Assembly: GCA_020747065.1 (NCBI GenBank)
Contig: JAGMVK010000007.1
Coordinates: 1,178,001 to 1,242,000, forward strand
Length of the DNA stretch: 64,000 bases
Direction: 5' to 3'
Source: Cadophora sp. MPI-SDFR-AT-0126
Taxonomy: Eukaryota > Ascomycota > Leotiomycetes > Helotiales > Ploettnerulaceae
Both the position numbers and the translations under genes were made by a program. The notes under the pieces were generated by a model. It saw nothing but the letters and a program-made list of their open reading frames with translations, was not told the origin of the DNA and did not search any database. Below, piece after piece: positions 1 to 12,282 of the stretch; positions within the stretch are counted from its first letter, which is position 1; each line of letters opens with the position of its first letter.

Positions 1-2014
1 CGCACGAACTGAAAACTCCCCTAAACGGCATTCTTGGTATGTGTGCTGTTTGTATGGGCGAGGATGATCTGCCGAAAATCAAACGCAGTCTCGGAATAGT
101 CTACAAATCTGGAGATCTGTTACTGCATCTGCTTAACGATCTGTTGCTCTTTAGCAAGAATCAGATTGGTCAACAATTGAGCCTCGAGGAGCGAGAGTTT
201 CGCCTGTCCGATGTCAAGACTCAGATACTCACTATCTTTGCAAAGCAAGTCCAGGAAGGCAAGATCGACTTCAGCGTGAAGTTTTTAAGCACCGATACAG
301 AACCAGAGGTAGAGCCTACAAGCGGGAAGCCATTACCAGCTCTTGGTCCTGCCGGAATTGGAAGACTAAAAGATCTCTTCCTCTGGGGCGATCAGCATCG
401 TATTCTCCAGGTTATCATCAACCTGGTCAGTAATAGCTTGAAGTTCACTCCCGAGGGTGGGAAGGTGGAGGTTCGTATCAAGTGCTTGGGCGAGGCGGAG
501 GCACAGTCCGATGGGAGTAGAAATTCCCTGGGATCCAAGCAGAGTAGCCAGCGCAATTCCAGAAACCGGCAGCGGAATGATTCTGGCTCGAATACGTCGC
601 AGGTCTCGAGGAAACCTTCCAACTCATCACAGCCGGCCATGGGAACAGCTTTACAGATCAATCCAATGGATCCGAAAGTAACTCCACGAATACAATACCG
701 CGAGCGGTCACGGTCACCCCCTCCTCTTAATGCACGAACATTGACATTTCAATTCGAAGTCGAAGACACAGGCCCTGGTATTCCGGAGCAGCTCAAGGAT
801 CGAGTGTTTGAACCCTTCGTGCAGGGCGACTTGGGCCTGAGCAAGAAATATGGTGGAACTGGCTTGGGCTTAAGTATTTGTTCGCAGCTGGCTGGCTTGA
901 TGGGTGGCAGCATAACACTCACCGATGTCGAACCCCATGGATCAACATTTACGATGAGAATACCTTTGAAGCACACAAAATCACGGGCACCATCCACGTC
1001 GAGTACAGATCCCCAGGGATCGAGACCGCCTAGTACATATAGCAACACTGATGGGAATCGGCCTACTTCCAAGACACCAGGAGATGCCAGTCCTAAACCG
1101 GGATTTGAGAAGGATTCTCAGCCACGCCTTGTTGGACTCAGCCAGCCGTTCTTTGCGTCGGCATCCGCTCATTCACCTCCTGGGAAAAATCCCAACGATC
1201 AACTAACCGCACTGTCGAAGGCAGCTGGTAAAGAACCAGGATCGAAACTTCGAGTTCTGGTGGCAGAGGTACGTCCCCCACAATTGCCCCACGCGTCTTT
1301 GCAAATGATCCGCATATAGTTTACGTAGTACATCTTGCTGTTCTGCATTTGTATACTGACCGTCCACTTAGGACAACTTAATAAACATCGAAATTGTTCT
1401 CCGGTATGTTAAAATCGCTTGCCATTTCACAGGAATTCGAACTGGGCTGACATCTGTAGTATGCTGAAATTGGAAGATATCTATGATGTCGTGATTGCGA
1501 AGGATGGTCAAGAAGCATACGATAAAGTGAAGGAAAGCATGTCAAAGGGCGAATTTTTCGACTTGATATTTATGGACGTCCAAGTAAGCCGCTGCGTGGA
1601 GTTCTCGGGACACAGACGCTGATTGTTTAAAGATGCCGAACCTGGACGGCCTCCAAAGTACTCGACTTATCCGACAGATGGGATATTCTGCACCAATTGT
1701 TGCACTTACAGCATTTGCTGAGGAAAGCAATGTCAAAGACTGCTATGATTCAGGAATGGACATGTTTCTCAGGTGAGTCTCATTCTCTAAGCTCATGAAA
1801 CATACACTAATGCTCGCCATCTAGTAAACCCATCAGACGGCCAGCCCTGAAGCAGGTCTTGAAGAAATTCGCAACCATCCCTGAAGAGACAGAGACATCA
1901 TCCGTCACCAACAAGAGCAGCTCGTCGCCCTCTGAAGCAGACCCGTCAAGCTCATCAACTAAACTCGATCAACCAATTGAACCAACTACCAATGGTACAC
2001 CCCAACCCACATAA
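1..2014 (+). CDS. sln1: SLN1-type hybrid histidine kinase, 3' part (5' end outside window)
   Basis: This is the C-terminal part (583 residues visible) of an SLN1/TcsB-like hybrid histidine kinase, the membrane osmosensor family that feeds the Ypd1-Ssk1-HOG phosphorelay. The window opens on the H-box, [13 protein letters not shown], whose phosphorylatable His codon is nt 3-5. The HATPase_c domain follows with an N box ([11 protein letters not shown]), G1 (DTGPGIPEQ), F box (FEPFVQG) and G2 (GGTGLGLSI). A Ser-rich insert of about 60 residues lies inside it, and a Ser/Pro linker leads to the receiver. The receiver spans four introns (1269-1371, 1404-1459, 1584-1632, 1773-1824) and keeps AEDN, the acceptor Asp in FMDVQMPNLDG, the TA pair and Lys-Pro. 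A Ser-rich tail ends at the TAA at 2012-2014. The transmembrane and HAMP regions would lie upstream of the window. Confidence 0.9.
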
Positions 2015-4076
2015 CATGTAAAGACGCGACCCGCGCATTCGATTCTACCAATTGACTTGGTGTCTAGTCGCTGAGACTAAGAACATCAAAATTTTTAAGG
2101 ACAAGTTTTTCTAATGTTTAAGAATACCCACGATTTTCCTTTGTCACCAAAAACGACCGGCGCAAATTTGGTGATAGTGGAGGAGCAGCATACTTGCAGG
2201 ATACCAAAAGCGGATATTGGTCTAATACCGTCGGCTTGTTTGATTGTAACTTGAGCGACAGTACTTCTTCATTTTCGGGATAGCAATGCATAGACGAGAG
2301 CGTCTTAGGTAACTCGGTTCTTCCCATGTACATAAGGGAAAGGGGATGGTGTTTAATAATCCAGGGATGCAGAGGGTGGCTAGAGCTCCTGGAGTTGTAA
2401 TGTAAGAGTTCGATGACGAGCGTGACGTTCCTGTGCTTTGGAAATCCTGGAGAACGGACAAGGTAAGATCAGTGGTGACATGTTCTCGGCTCCCTCGGCC
2501 TTCTCTGTCATACGGCAAGTCGACACTTCATAGCTACCGACAGCATATGAGCATCGAGAGACTGTACTGTAGGTCAGTCTCCTTCCTCCCGTGTTAGTCG
2601 TTCCCCGCTCTTCAAGAAAGTCAAGATTGACCAGGTACATGACAGAAGGCAGGGTGGACAATGCAGTAGCCATAGCGATGATGCTCACCTCCCAGCTCCT
2701 TTCTGCTTTTGAATTGTCGATCATCTTGTGTAATCTAGTTTTTGCCATCAAACAATGATTTCCGGAAAAAGCAGGATACGATGGAGGGAGGTCAGACGCA
2801 CTTGGCAGCAGGAAGAAGATTGCTCGAAGTCTCCCTTTGTTTCCCGAAGCTTCCCCGCAAGATGGGAGAGAGATGTGAGCTAAATCCCATACAGACCGTG
2901 AGGTATGTGTCTTGGATGCAGCTGGTATTGAGGCTAGACTTCCAAGGCTACGACAGGCTAGGACAAGGCAAAGTCTGTTAGCAGGCCTCAGCCCTGGACT
3001 TCTCTTCTCCCCCAGCTTCAACGCTTGACCTCTCGTCATTCATTGAGACAGGGCCCCACATGATGGTCACCTGATCAAAACTTGGAAAGCAAAAAAAAAA
3101 ATCCTAGATGCATTGTCGAGGCAGTCACCTATTGTTAGGCATGATGGCTGACGATACAGTACATAACAAAGAAAGGTGCTCGTAGGCATGATACACTCTG
3201 CCTGGCCATCAGAAAGGTCATCGATTAGTCCAGAAGTTATGAAACCGAAGAGAAGGAAATTGGATGCAGATTCCCCCAGCTGTGACTCTGCGGATGGCGG
3301 AGGTATTATAAGGAGAGAGAGCAATGAAGAGACTAGGTGGTTAAAGGGTGCGAACTTGCTCTCTATCCATCGAGGACTTTGCACACGATTCACTCATCCA
3401 ATAAAGCTCATGTCTTCACAAAATATTGCTACTTCGGGTTGGGATAGCGTTTGGCGCGGGCAGCATTTATGATCCCCTTTAGGACAAAGATCCCGAGATA
3501 GCAGCGAGCCTCATTCCTCTGCTGTACCTACATCCATCTCGGTCAAGGACTTGTGATACGCCAGATAGTTGCTTGGTGCTGCAACAGGGACTTGAACCAA
3601 GCCAAAATGATGCGGACGAGAACCTTCTACCCCACCCATCACGGAAGCTGAACTGCCATTCAGAGATAAAGGGAGAGAGAATTTTGGATTTCTCACGAGA
3701 ACTCCGTGTTTGCGAGCTTTGTCCGAATGGGAGCAGTGCTTTCATTTGTAGTGCGGTACTCCCTCCATACGTGCAGCGCATCAGTGAGTAGTGAACTTAA
3801 CCTCTGCCGTTTGCTTTTACCCCGCCATGCCATACAGTACCAGACCATGCTATGCTGGCATGAGCTCAAGGCAGACCAAACTTAATCGATCAGAACCCCA
3901 CCATCGACCGAGAGACAGCCTACATCAAAGCCGTCCTAGCCACCACCCTCTTCTCCTTTCTTTCCCTTTCCTCTCTTCTCATCTCCTCTCCTTTTTCTGT
4001 GATCGTTCAACTCGGACAAAAGCATCAAAGAACGACTCACACAATCTCAACCACAATTATACATAAAGCCGTCAAC
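2015..4076. other. Intergenic region, no gene recognised
   Basis: The region lies between the histidine kinase stop and the formaldehyde dehydrogenase start. A minus-strand open frame at 2380-3039 has no recognisable domain and no convincing splice structure. Only the pyrimidine-rich leader near 3955-4000 can be read as a functional element. Confidence 0.5.
3955..4001 (+). promoter_or_regulatory. CT-rich core promoter tract of formaldehyde dehydrogenase
   Basis: A nearly pure C/T run sits about 75-120 nt upstream of the ATG at 4077. Such tracts are common just upstream of transcription starts in highly expressed filamentous-fungal genes. The role is inferred from position and composition only. 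Confidence 0.4.
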
Positions 4077-5575
<1,499 letters not shown>

Positions 5576-6087
5576 TTTGATCTCCTTTCTCCAGTCAAAA
5601 ATGAAATAATATGAAGTAGTATATGAAACTCGGGTGGCGCTGATGAAGGTCACGGAATAAGGTTGAAGAATTACTCGTGTATATTTTGAACTATGCTGAT
5701 TCAGAACTTTCCTATCGTGACTACGAAATATCAACGTCTACTAATGTCTTACTGGTTGTAATTCTTGGACCGTCTTAAGGATGCCGCCATTATGAAATTG
5801 ACCTTGCCCTATCGTGTCCGAAAATACAAAGGCACCAAGAATTAGGGTTCACATATATTGTCACTCACACCTTGGTGACCAGTTGGCTTGAACTTTGAAT
5901 CTGGAGAAAAGTAGTCTCTGAATTCCGATATTATCTACGAGCAAAGGGGAAGCCCTGATCCGGCACTTCGTACGCCCGCTAAAATCACCCAAACGTCGAA
6001 AGGAGGTTGTTGTAAATACAATGCGATAATGCCCCGGGTGAAAAACGCCTCAACTCATTTCCCTTATGCACAGGCCCGAGGATGCGT
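5576..6087. other. Convergent intergenic spacer
   Basis: About 510 nt lie between two 3' ends on opposite strands. It is AT-richer than the genes, holds no supported ORF and presumably contains both polyadenylation regions. Confidence 0.5.
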
Positions 6088-6705
6088 CTAGATTCCTTTG
6101 ATAACATGCGTCCGTTCAGCGTTGAGTTGCGCTGCGTTTCGGTCATGAGACTCTTTCTTGCACTGTACATCATCACACACGTCAGCCCAGAGTTCTTCAT
6201 CCAGACCAACGAGCCACCATTCCGGCTCCCTGGGGTAAGAAATGGGAGAACTTACGTCTTCCAAGCCGTCGCACTTGTGGTCTTCGAGCAGACGGTGGGT
6301 TCCGCAATAGTGGCCGTTACAGAAACCGCAGTCCCCGATGACTCTCTGCGCCCCTTGCTTGCAGTCTTTGTATGTGCAGCGAATCTTCTTGGGTGGCATA
6401 CCCCCGCGGAGAGGCACGGCCAGGTGGAGAGTCGCCTCTCGATTGATATTGTAGTCTGCCAAGGTACTTGATGACGATAGGTGCTTGCCTGCGTAGACTA
6501 GACGGAGGTCCGATTCTGGAAGGGAGGTTCGCACCGAGAGGAGTGTCGTGAGATTGTGTATCGATGCATTTGCTGGGACAGTCATGGGGAAAGCTGGACA
6601 GTGTGTTAGCTGATAATCTTTCTTCAGGTCTTGCCGCTTGAGTAGGTCGAAGGATGGGGGAGGAAGCCTACTATCGCCGGCAACATTCTTGACGAAGATC
6701 TGCAT
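6088..6705 (-). CDS. Ubiquitin-like/AN1-type zinc finger protein
   Basis: The small protein (148 residues) has an N-terminal ubiquitin-like fold starting MQIFVKNVAGD and ending at the ubiquitin-like VPLRGG. An AN1 zinc finger follows: Cys-x4-Cys near CTYKDC, then DCGFCNGHYCGTHRLLEDHKC. AN1 proteins of this type act in ubiquitin/proteasome stress responses with Cdc48; that role is inferred from the family. Exons read 5' to 3' on the minus strand are 6672-6705, 6256-6593 and 6088-6162. Splicing joins GLED to CKKESHDRNAAQLNAERT, a tail I recall from fungal homologues. Both introns (78 and 93 nt) are multiples of three without stops, so the unspliced frame is also open. An in-frame ATG at 6759 would add 18 residues; 6705 was chosen because the fold begins there. 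Confidence 0.85.
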   Translation of the reverse strand: MQIFVKNVAGDSRLPPPSFDLLKRQDLKKDYQLTHCPAFPMTVPANASIHNLTTLLSVRTSLPESDLRLVYAGKHLSSSSTLADYNINREATLHLAVPLRGGMPPKKIRCTYKDCKQGAQRVIGDCGFCNGHYCGTHRLLEDHKCDGLEDVSSPISYPREPEWWLVGLDEELWADVCDDVQCKKESHDRNAAQLNAERTHVIKGI

Positions 6706-7095
6706 TGTTTCGGAGAGTTCTGGTGATTGGGATCGCGAGCTGGAGACAGGAGAAAGCATTCTCGTGAGGATGGTGAAGAGTTCGGGGGTATTCGAGAGTA
6801 TATGAGGAAGGCGGTCTTGTGATGATGATGGGTGGCCTCAAGATAAGGAAGAGGTCGGGTCAAAGCGTGGTGCTTGCTGCTGACGAGGCTTTGATACGAA
6901 GAGGAGAGGACTCGAGGTTGCTGCGAACAAAGACTCAAAGTTGCGTTTCAAGGAGATTTGTTGGAGATGAGGGAGGCGAGTGATTTTGAGGATTAGGAGT
7001 GGTATTGATATTGAGACTGACTCGGTGGGAGATTGGATTCGAGTTTGGGGGGGGTTTGTTGCCTCCGTGAGGTGCTTGAGGCCGGTCCTGGGGCC

Positions 7096-7115
7096 GGGCT
7101 GGGCTGGGCTGGGCT
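7096..7115. repeat. GGGCT pentanucleotide tandem repeat
   Basis: Four consecutive GGGCT-like units are visible, the last degenerating to GAGCT. It lies in the 5' flank of the AN1 gene. Confidence 0.8.
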
Positions 7116-7222
7116 GAGCTGCTTTTGTAACGTACGGTAGTCAGTATTGGTGTAGTGTAGGTAGTCGTAGGCATGGGAGGAGGCAAGCATGGGCCTGGGC
7201 CTGGTCTCGGAGCCGAGCCGAG

Positions 7223-7262
<40 letters not shown>

Positions 7263-7264
7263 CC
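7223..7264. repeat. CCTG/TGCC tetranucleotide microsatellite
   Basis: About ten uninterrupted CCTG units are visible, followed by a shortened unit. It is likely to vary in length between strains. Confidence 0.9.
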
Positions 7265-8785
7265 CTGCCCGGCTGAGTCAGTGAATTATTACAGTACAGT
7301 ACGTACGAGTAGAGTAGGCGGCGGGCAGGCGTGGAATTAGTGGATGCAAGCCTACCCCTAGCCTAGAACACAAGGGAAGCATGGGGAAGGGGAGAGGCAA
7401 GCAATAGATTGAAGATTGAATGCTACGCCACGCCACACCACACCATGCCATGCCATCGGGATCATGACACGATTTGATATGACCAGCAACCATGCATGCC
7501 GTCTGCCAGAAGTCACTGAGTCTGAGTCTGAGTCTGATATTAATCAATCTATGAGATGTATTATACATCAATCTATGACTGACCTAACCCAGCTCACCAA
7601 GAAACAGACAACCCCTCTTCTTTGTTGCTTCAACTCTGACTTACTACTGAGTATGTTACATACATACATACAATACAGGACTCAATTTTATAATCCCCAA
7701 AACTCTCTCTGTAAGAAAGTAAGTATGTAAGTATGTATGACAACATTCCAGCTGATACTGTACTGTATCCGACCTAAAAAGCTTGACTTATTATGCGACA
7801 CCTTTACAGAATCGCGTCATGCTATGTATGTACTGTACTGCACGGTTCATTGCAATAATGTTTCCATGACCCAACAATGTCTCAGTGTCCGGAAACAGGA
7901 TGAACCTGGCTGGCTCGCTCTTTGCATCTGCCCTTTGTCCTATGAGTTGGTGGCTGGCCGCCGCATCCGCTCGGCTATCAGCCAATATGTAGCTGTCACG
8001 AATCGTGGCTGCACCGGCATCGATATATCATGCGGCCAACTGGGATCTGGGATACACCTGTTGGTTGCCGGAAGATTAAAACGAATGACAAGACTTTCGA
8101 AAGTCTAAGGAAAGATGTTAAGAAGACGAGACGAGACGAGACGAGGCCACTCGGACTTTCGCCCCTATTGGACCACGATTATGATGTGAGCATAGCAGCA
8201 GTTCTCGAACATGAGTCGCGAGCCAACCCACAGCGTACAGATGTCTGTCCTCTTTTCCTCTCCAGACTCGATTGCGGCGCCGCCTGGCTAGTTTTGTTGT
8301 CGTAAATTTTAATCAGGTTTGATAACCGCACTCAGCCTGCCTACCAAACGACAGACTGGCCCTCGCTGGATCCTGCAACACAGATGATTGTCTCGCCGTC
8401 ATCAAAGCCACATAGACAAGCGAAGGCAACATGTTTCGGTCAAGTTCGCTTGAGCTGACAAGTCGATTTCTGCACGGTGAGCTGCATCCGGAGTGTCTAT
8501 GTAAAGATTCGTTGTCACAATCACGACATTATCGGCACAGATAGCAAGGCTGGGAGGTGGAGGCTCAAGAAGGCTGGCTGTCAGCCAACTGAAGCAGTAC
8601 GGTCAATCTTAAACCGCATTTGTTCTCAAGGTCGGCTGGTCCTTTCAACACTTTTGCAGATTTCAGGTCGTAGTTTTCCCATTGTTTCGGGTCTGGTTTC
8701 TTCTTTTAGTTGTTGCTTACTACAAATATCTTTGCTTCAGAACTTGTTGCTCAAGCCAATCTCCTGCACCAACTCTCTATTCTGC

Positions 8786-9683
8786 TCACTTCACCACAGA
8801 GACTGCTTCAAAGTTGTTCCCGTCAGCATCGAGCACGAAGGCCGAGTAGTAAGGCTGCCTGCTCATTTCTGGTCGAATTCCGGGTTTTCCGTTCTCGGTT
8901 CCACCTGCTTTACTGTACCATATGTCAGAAAACAGATTTAGCCAGTTTCTTTAGACATCACTATCAGGTATGCGTTGGTGAGTGCCGGGTGCTTGCCCTG
9001 CCTTCGGCACGCAGTGAGAAGCCAACCTACATGGCTAGTTCGTAGAATTTATCTACAGCGGCAGGATCTTGACATGTCAGTTCTCTGGCTGTATTTAATC
9101 GCTGAGCTTTCCTTACCCTTTGCCTCTATGGCTATATGCGTTGGGACTGGCTCTTTTCCTTCGGGGAGTGCTTCTAAAACGGACACTTGGAATCAGCACC
9201 ACTCTTCTGTCAAGTACGAGCTCAAGGTCTTGATATGCCATGAAATGCTCGCGGGGATAAACCAATTTGGAGTGGAGGCTTCAGTCACGCAGGGTGGGAA
9301 GTTGCCCTCTCACGAGTTGCCGAACCTTGAGATCTTTCTCCAGCGAGATGATCTTCCAAAAAGGTTGGAGGAGAAAGGTATGGACCTACTGAGCCCTAAG
9401 ATGGTCGAGCAGTCAGCGAATGCTCATTTATTCAATGTCACGAACGCACTTCTTTTGTTGTTGGGGGGTAAAGATGGTACTCTCGAGACAACTAATCGTG
9501 TGGGTGATGGCACTGCCTGAATAACGTACAGAAGTATGGGTAGTCGCTCCCAAATCCACAGAGATTGCCATTCTTCACAACTACCATCTCAGTATAATCA
9601 AGTGGCTGAAGAACGGTCCGGTAGAATGTTCTGAGTCCCGGCATTTTGGCGGCCGATACCATGAGAAAGATATGGTTGATCAT
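8786..9683 (-). CDS. VOC superfamily (glyoxalase/bleomycin-resistance-like) protein
   Basis: A 128-residue single-domain vicinal-oxygen-chelate protein of the fungal glyoxalase-like type. Exons read on the minus strand are 9530-9683, 9117-9185, 9031-9067 and 8786-8912, with phases that join exactly. The N-terminus MINHIFLMVSAAKMPGLRTF, the central GFGSDYPYF, PTHIAIEAKDPAAVDKFYEL and the end GKPGIRPEMSRQPYYSAFVL..DADGNNFEAV match the family layout of paired beta-alpha-beta-beta-beta modules. Metal ligands are plausible at His in MINHI, His in PTHIA and Glu near the end. The substrate is unknown; these proteins are often annotated as glyoxalases without proof. The first intron (9186-9529) is unusually long at 344 nt, and the opposite strand is open across it. 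Confidence 0.8.
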
Positions 9684-10331
9684 TTTGGACGTTGTACAGG
9701 CACTCGGAAGATTGAAATGTTGAAAGCCTGGGGCAACGCAGAAAGTCGCTAGGGATCTTTATCTTTGAAGTTGATTTGAAGTCAAGGCTGAACCAGAGAA
9801 ACTTGCCTTCACCAATCAATGGCTCTCTCAGATGCTGATTCACCTTATGGCTTAGTTTCAGCTCTTGATGGACGAAAACCTCGTATGCCCTTACAAGCAG
9901 TATTTGTATTTCTTCGTTAGCACCGCAGCAGGCATTTCCGTCACTCTGACCAATTGCAGGGTGGTCCTCAGTTCACGGAGACTGAGAGAATCCCTTGCTA
10001 TTGGGTACGCGTGACAAGAGCTCCACATTTACGGAACCCGGAGTTCCGAGTCGAGGCATTCCAATCTCACTGTTGACCTCACCATCACCATCCTCGCCTC
10101 GCTACTCCGTCACAGTCTGCATCAATCGCACTGTGAAGTCTTACGCCGCTCGCTTCCATGTCAATATGCTTGGTAAGTAATAGGTATGATCATATCGTAT
10201 ATCATTGTGGCTCAATATCTTCAGATAGGACAGAGACCGCCCGTGCTCACTCTTAATTGTCCTACACAACTTTCACTAGACACCTTCAATTTTTAATTCC
10301 GTCTTCGTTATTTGTACCCGATAGCCAAATT
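9684..10331. other. Divergent intergenic region
   Basis: The shared 5' flank of the VOC gene (minus) and the transcription factor (plus). Short ORFs here look like chance frames. The reading frame immediately upstream of the transcription factor begins at a TTG, not an ATG, so it does not extend that gene. Confidence 0.5.
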
Positions 10332-12008
10332 ATGGAGAATCTACACCCCAGGGCTTCGGCACATGAATGCTTAACCTGCCAAAAGACATTCAGTCAAAGT
10401 AAGGTACCCACAGAACCTGCCATTTTGAGTTCTTGGCTCAACTGGTTTAGAATCGTCCCTGGTGCGCCACTTGAAATTATGTACTCGAACAGTTAAGCCA
10501 GTATCTTTAAGACAAAAGTCATGCCAGCGTTGCGCGGGTGCAAAAGCAAAGTGTGATCTTAAGCGCCCTATTTGCTCAAGGTGTACTCTCAGGCGGATAT
10601 CATGCATCTACACATCAAGTCCGGACAGCGACAGTGGCCACGGCGAGTCTTCACCCAACCCTCCGACCAACCACACCACCTCTACCGGATCTTCGGTAAA
10701 TCCCAGTGAAAGCAACGTTGACACGATCATGAACGCCTTCTGCAGTGACCTGCTGGACAGAAACTTTCCAAGCGAGGGAGTGGCGAGCGGAGATGCGTCC
10801 CTAGATCTCATCCCTCTTGAAAATTCGCTTTATGGCGGAGCATTTACTACTACCCCAGATTTTGCAGCGCTTGGGGAACCGTGGATGCTATCATCATTGT
10901 CCCAAACTATGACGCCGCCTTTGGTACAGCATAGCATGGAGACCCTCCTGCGAGCACTTCGAACCTGGCCACGGATATTGTGTAAAGGCTTCCAACTTCC
11001 ACCAATGTTTCACCATACAACATCTAAAATCACTGTTCCGCTACCTCTCGCGAATTGCTGTACCTTGGTCAAAATGTGGGATGGACAATTTAGTGGAACA
11101 AAGGCTCTCGTGCAAGATACAATCCTGACAGAGATCAAGACATTATTCAAAATGGTAAGATCAGTTTCGCACCAAGCGAACAAAGTCACTAATTCTTTGC
11201 AGTTCAAGACCTACGATGAAGCCGAATCTCTGGCAGCTCTACAGGCAATGACTATCTATGCGATTATGCTAGTTTTTCCAGCCAAAAATCAACAGACGAT
11301 ACCATTCCTTGAAATTGAAGTCTTCTCAGAGATCCAGGAGGTAGTTCGCCATACTGCTCTTTCCGGTATGATTCTACAAGAAGAAACCGAAAATTGTATG
11401 CCTTCCTGGGAAGCTTGGATCCATGTTACGTCGAAACGCCGGGCTGTCTTTACACTCTACCTACTACACTGGGCGTACTCTGTGAGTAAATTGAGGCTGC
11501 AATGTTTCTTCTTTAACCCATTTTCCCTCCCCAGAAACTTGTCTTATCCCAATTCCAAAGAGATGCCAGATCCAGTGCTAATCTATACCCTGTCACACAG
11601 GTATATCACCATGTTCCATCATTCAACTGCCACGAACTTGGCTACATACCCGCCCCGACCGCGAAATATCTTTGGAGTGCGACCTCCGAGGAACAATGGA
11701 AAGGTCTTTACGAACGTTGGTTGACCCAGTGGCAAGGCCAGCAGTACTTACAGCACGAATTTATGTTTGTTACGCCTGGTCCATTTCTCGACGAGCGAAC
11801 GCAATTGTGGCTGGAAGACACTGACGAGTTCGGCATGATGTTCATGTCAATTTGTAAGTATTTTATACTGCTTTGCACGAAACGCGCACTGATTCTGGCA
11901 GTCAATGCGACAGATCGAGAAGCATATGGGTTTCTCCCTCGATGCTTCACAACCTCACCTGGCGAGACAACAGAATCTGGTAACAGTAGTGTTCATTCTT
12001 GGCATTGA
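10332..12008 (+). CDS. Transcription factor with C2HC finger plus Zn2Cys6 cluster
   Basis: A predicted nuclear regulator of about 469 residues. Exon 1 (10332-10398) joins exon 2 at 10451 and so completes a zinc finger, Cys-x2-Cys-x12-His-x3-Cys (CLTCQKTF...RHLKLC). A Zn2Cys6 cluster follows directly: SCQRC AGAKAKC DLKRPIC SRC TLRRISC. The middle region resembles the fungal transcription-factor homology domain. Other introns are 11155-11202, 11482-11600 and 11854-11901. For the third, a closer acceptor at 11534 would also keep frame, but the longer intron restores a family-like HWAYSVYHHVPSFN stretch. The 3' end is the least certain part: the frame stops at 12008 with a poorly conserved tail. 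The reductase gene follows 275 nt downstream on the same strand, so local control is possible but unproven. Confidence 0.7.
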
Positions 12009-12282
12009 TCTTGGCCTCCACACCCTAACTTGCTTCATCGTCGATCCTGGTGGCCTCATCAGGATATCAAGGGATTATTCTCAATCCTTCCGCACAGAAC
12101 TCCGTACTCCGAACACCTAGCACCTCCACAATAGAGGCGTCAACACTAACGCCAACACTATCAAAATGTGTCGTTCAAAACATCATCCAGAAGTAATTGA
12201 ATTTCGAATCACCTCCACCTGCATCCAAAACATCAGTTGCGTCTACGGACAATCATCATCGCCCCGGAATCATCTCATTATC

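Larger units (their letters stand above)
6760..8785. other. Intergenic region rich in simple repeats
   Basis: The 2 kb between two minus-strand genes holds several microsatellite-like tracts: GGGCT units at 7096-7115, CCTG units at 7223-7264, GAGTCT units near 7520-7540 and GACGA units near 8130-8150. No coding signal was recognised on either strand. Confidence 0.5.

Noticed and set aside
2380..3039. 219-codon minus-strand ORF as a gene
   Set aside because: No recognisable domain, biased composition, no supporting splice structure or conserved motif. It is probably a chance frame in the intergenic region.
3570..3600. TTCAAGTC-like motif on the minus strand resembling a tRNA T-loop
   Set aside because: The five-base-pair T stem does not form and no D arm, anticodon arm or acceptor stem could be built around it.
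7223..7264. Tetranucleotide run as a possible CRISPR-like array
   Set aside because: It is a pure 4-bp microsatellite with no spacers, and CRISPR arrays are not expected in a fungal nuclear genome.
8975..9520. 181-codon plus-strand ORF as a coding gene
   Set aside because: It overlaps three well-supported exons and introns of the VOC gene on the other strand and shows no domain. It is kept only as a query.
10257..10331. Longer N-terminus for the transcription factor
   Set aside because: The upstream frame starts at TTG and has no ATG; the first ATG at 10332 gives the zinc finger a normal position.
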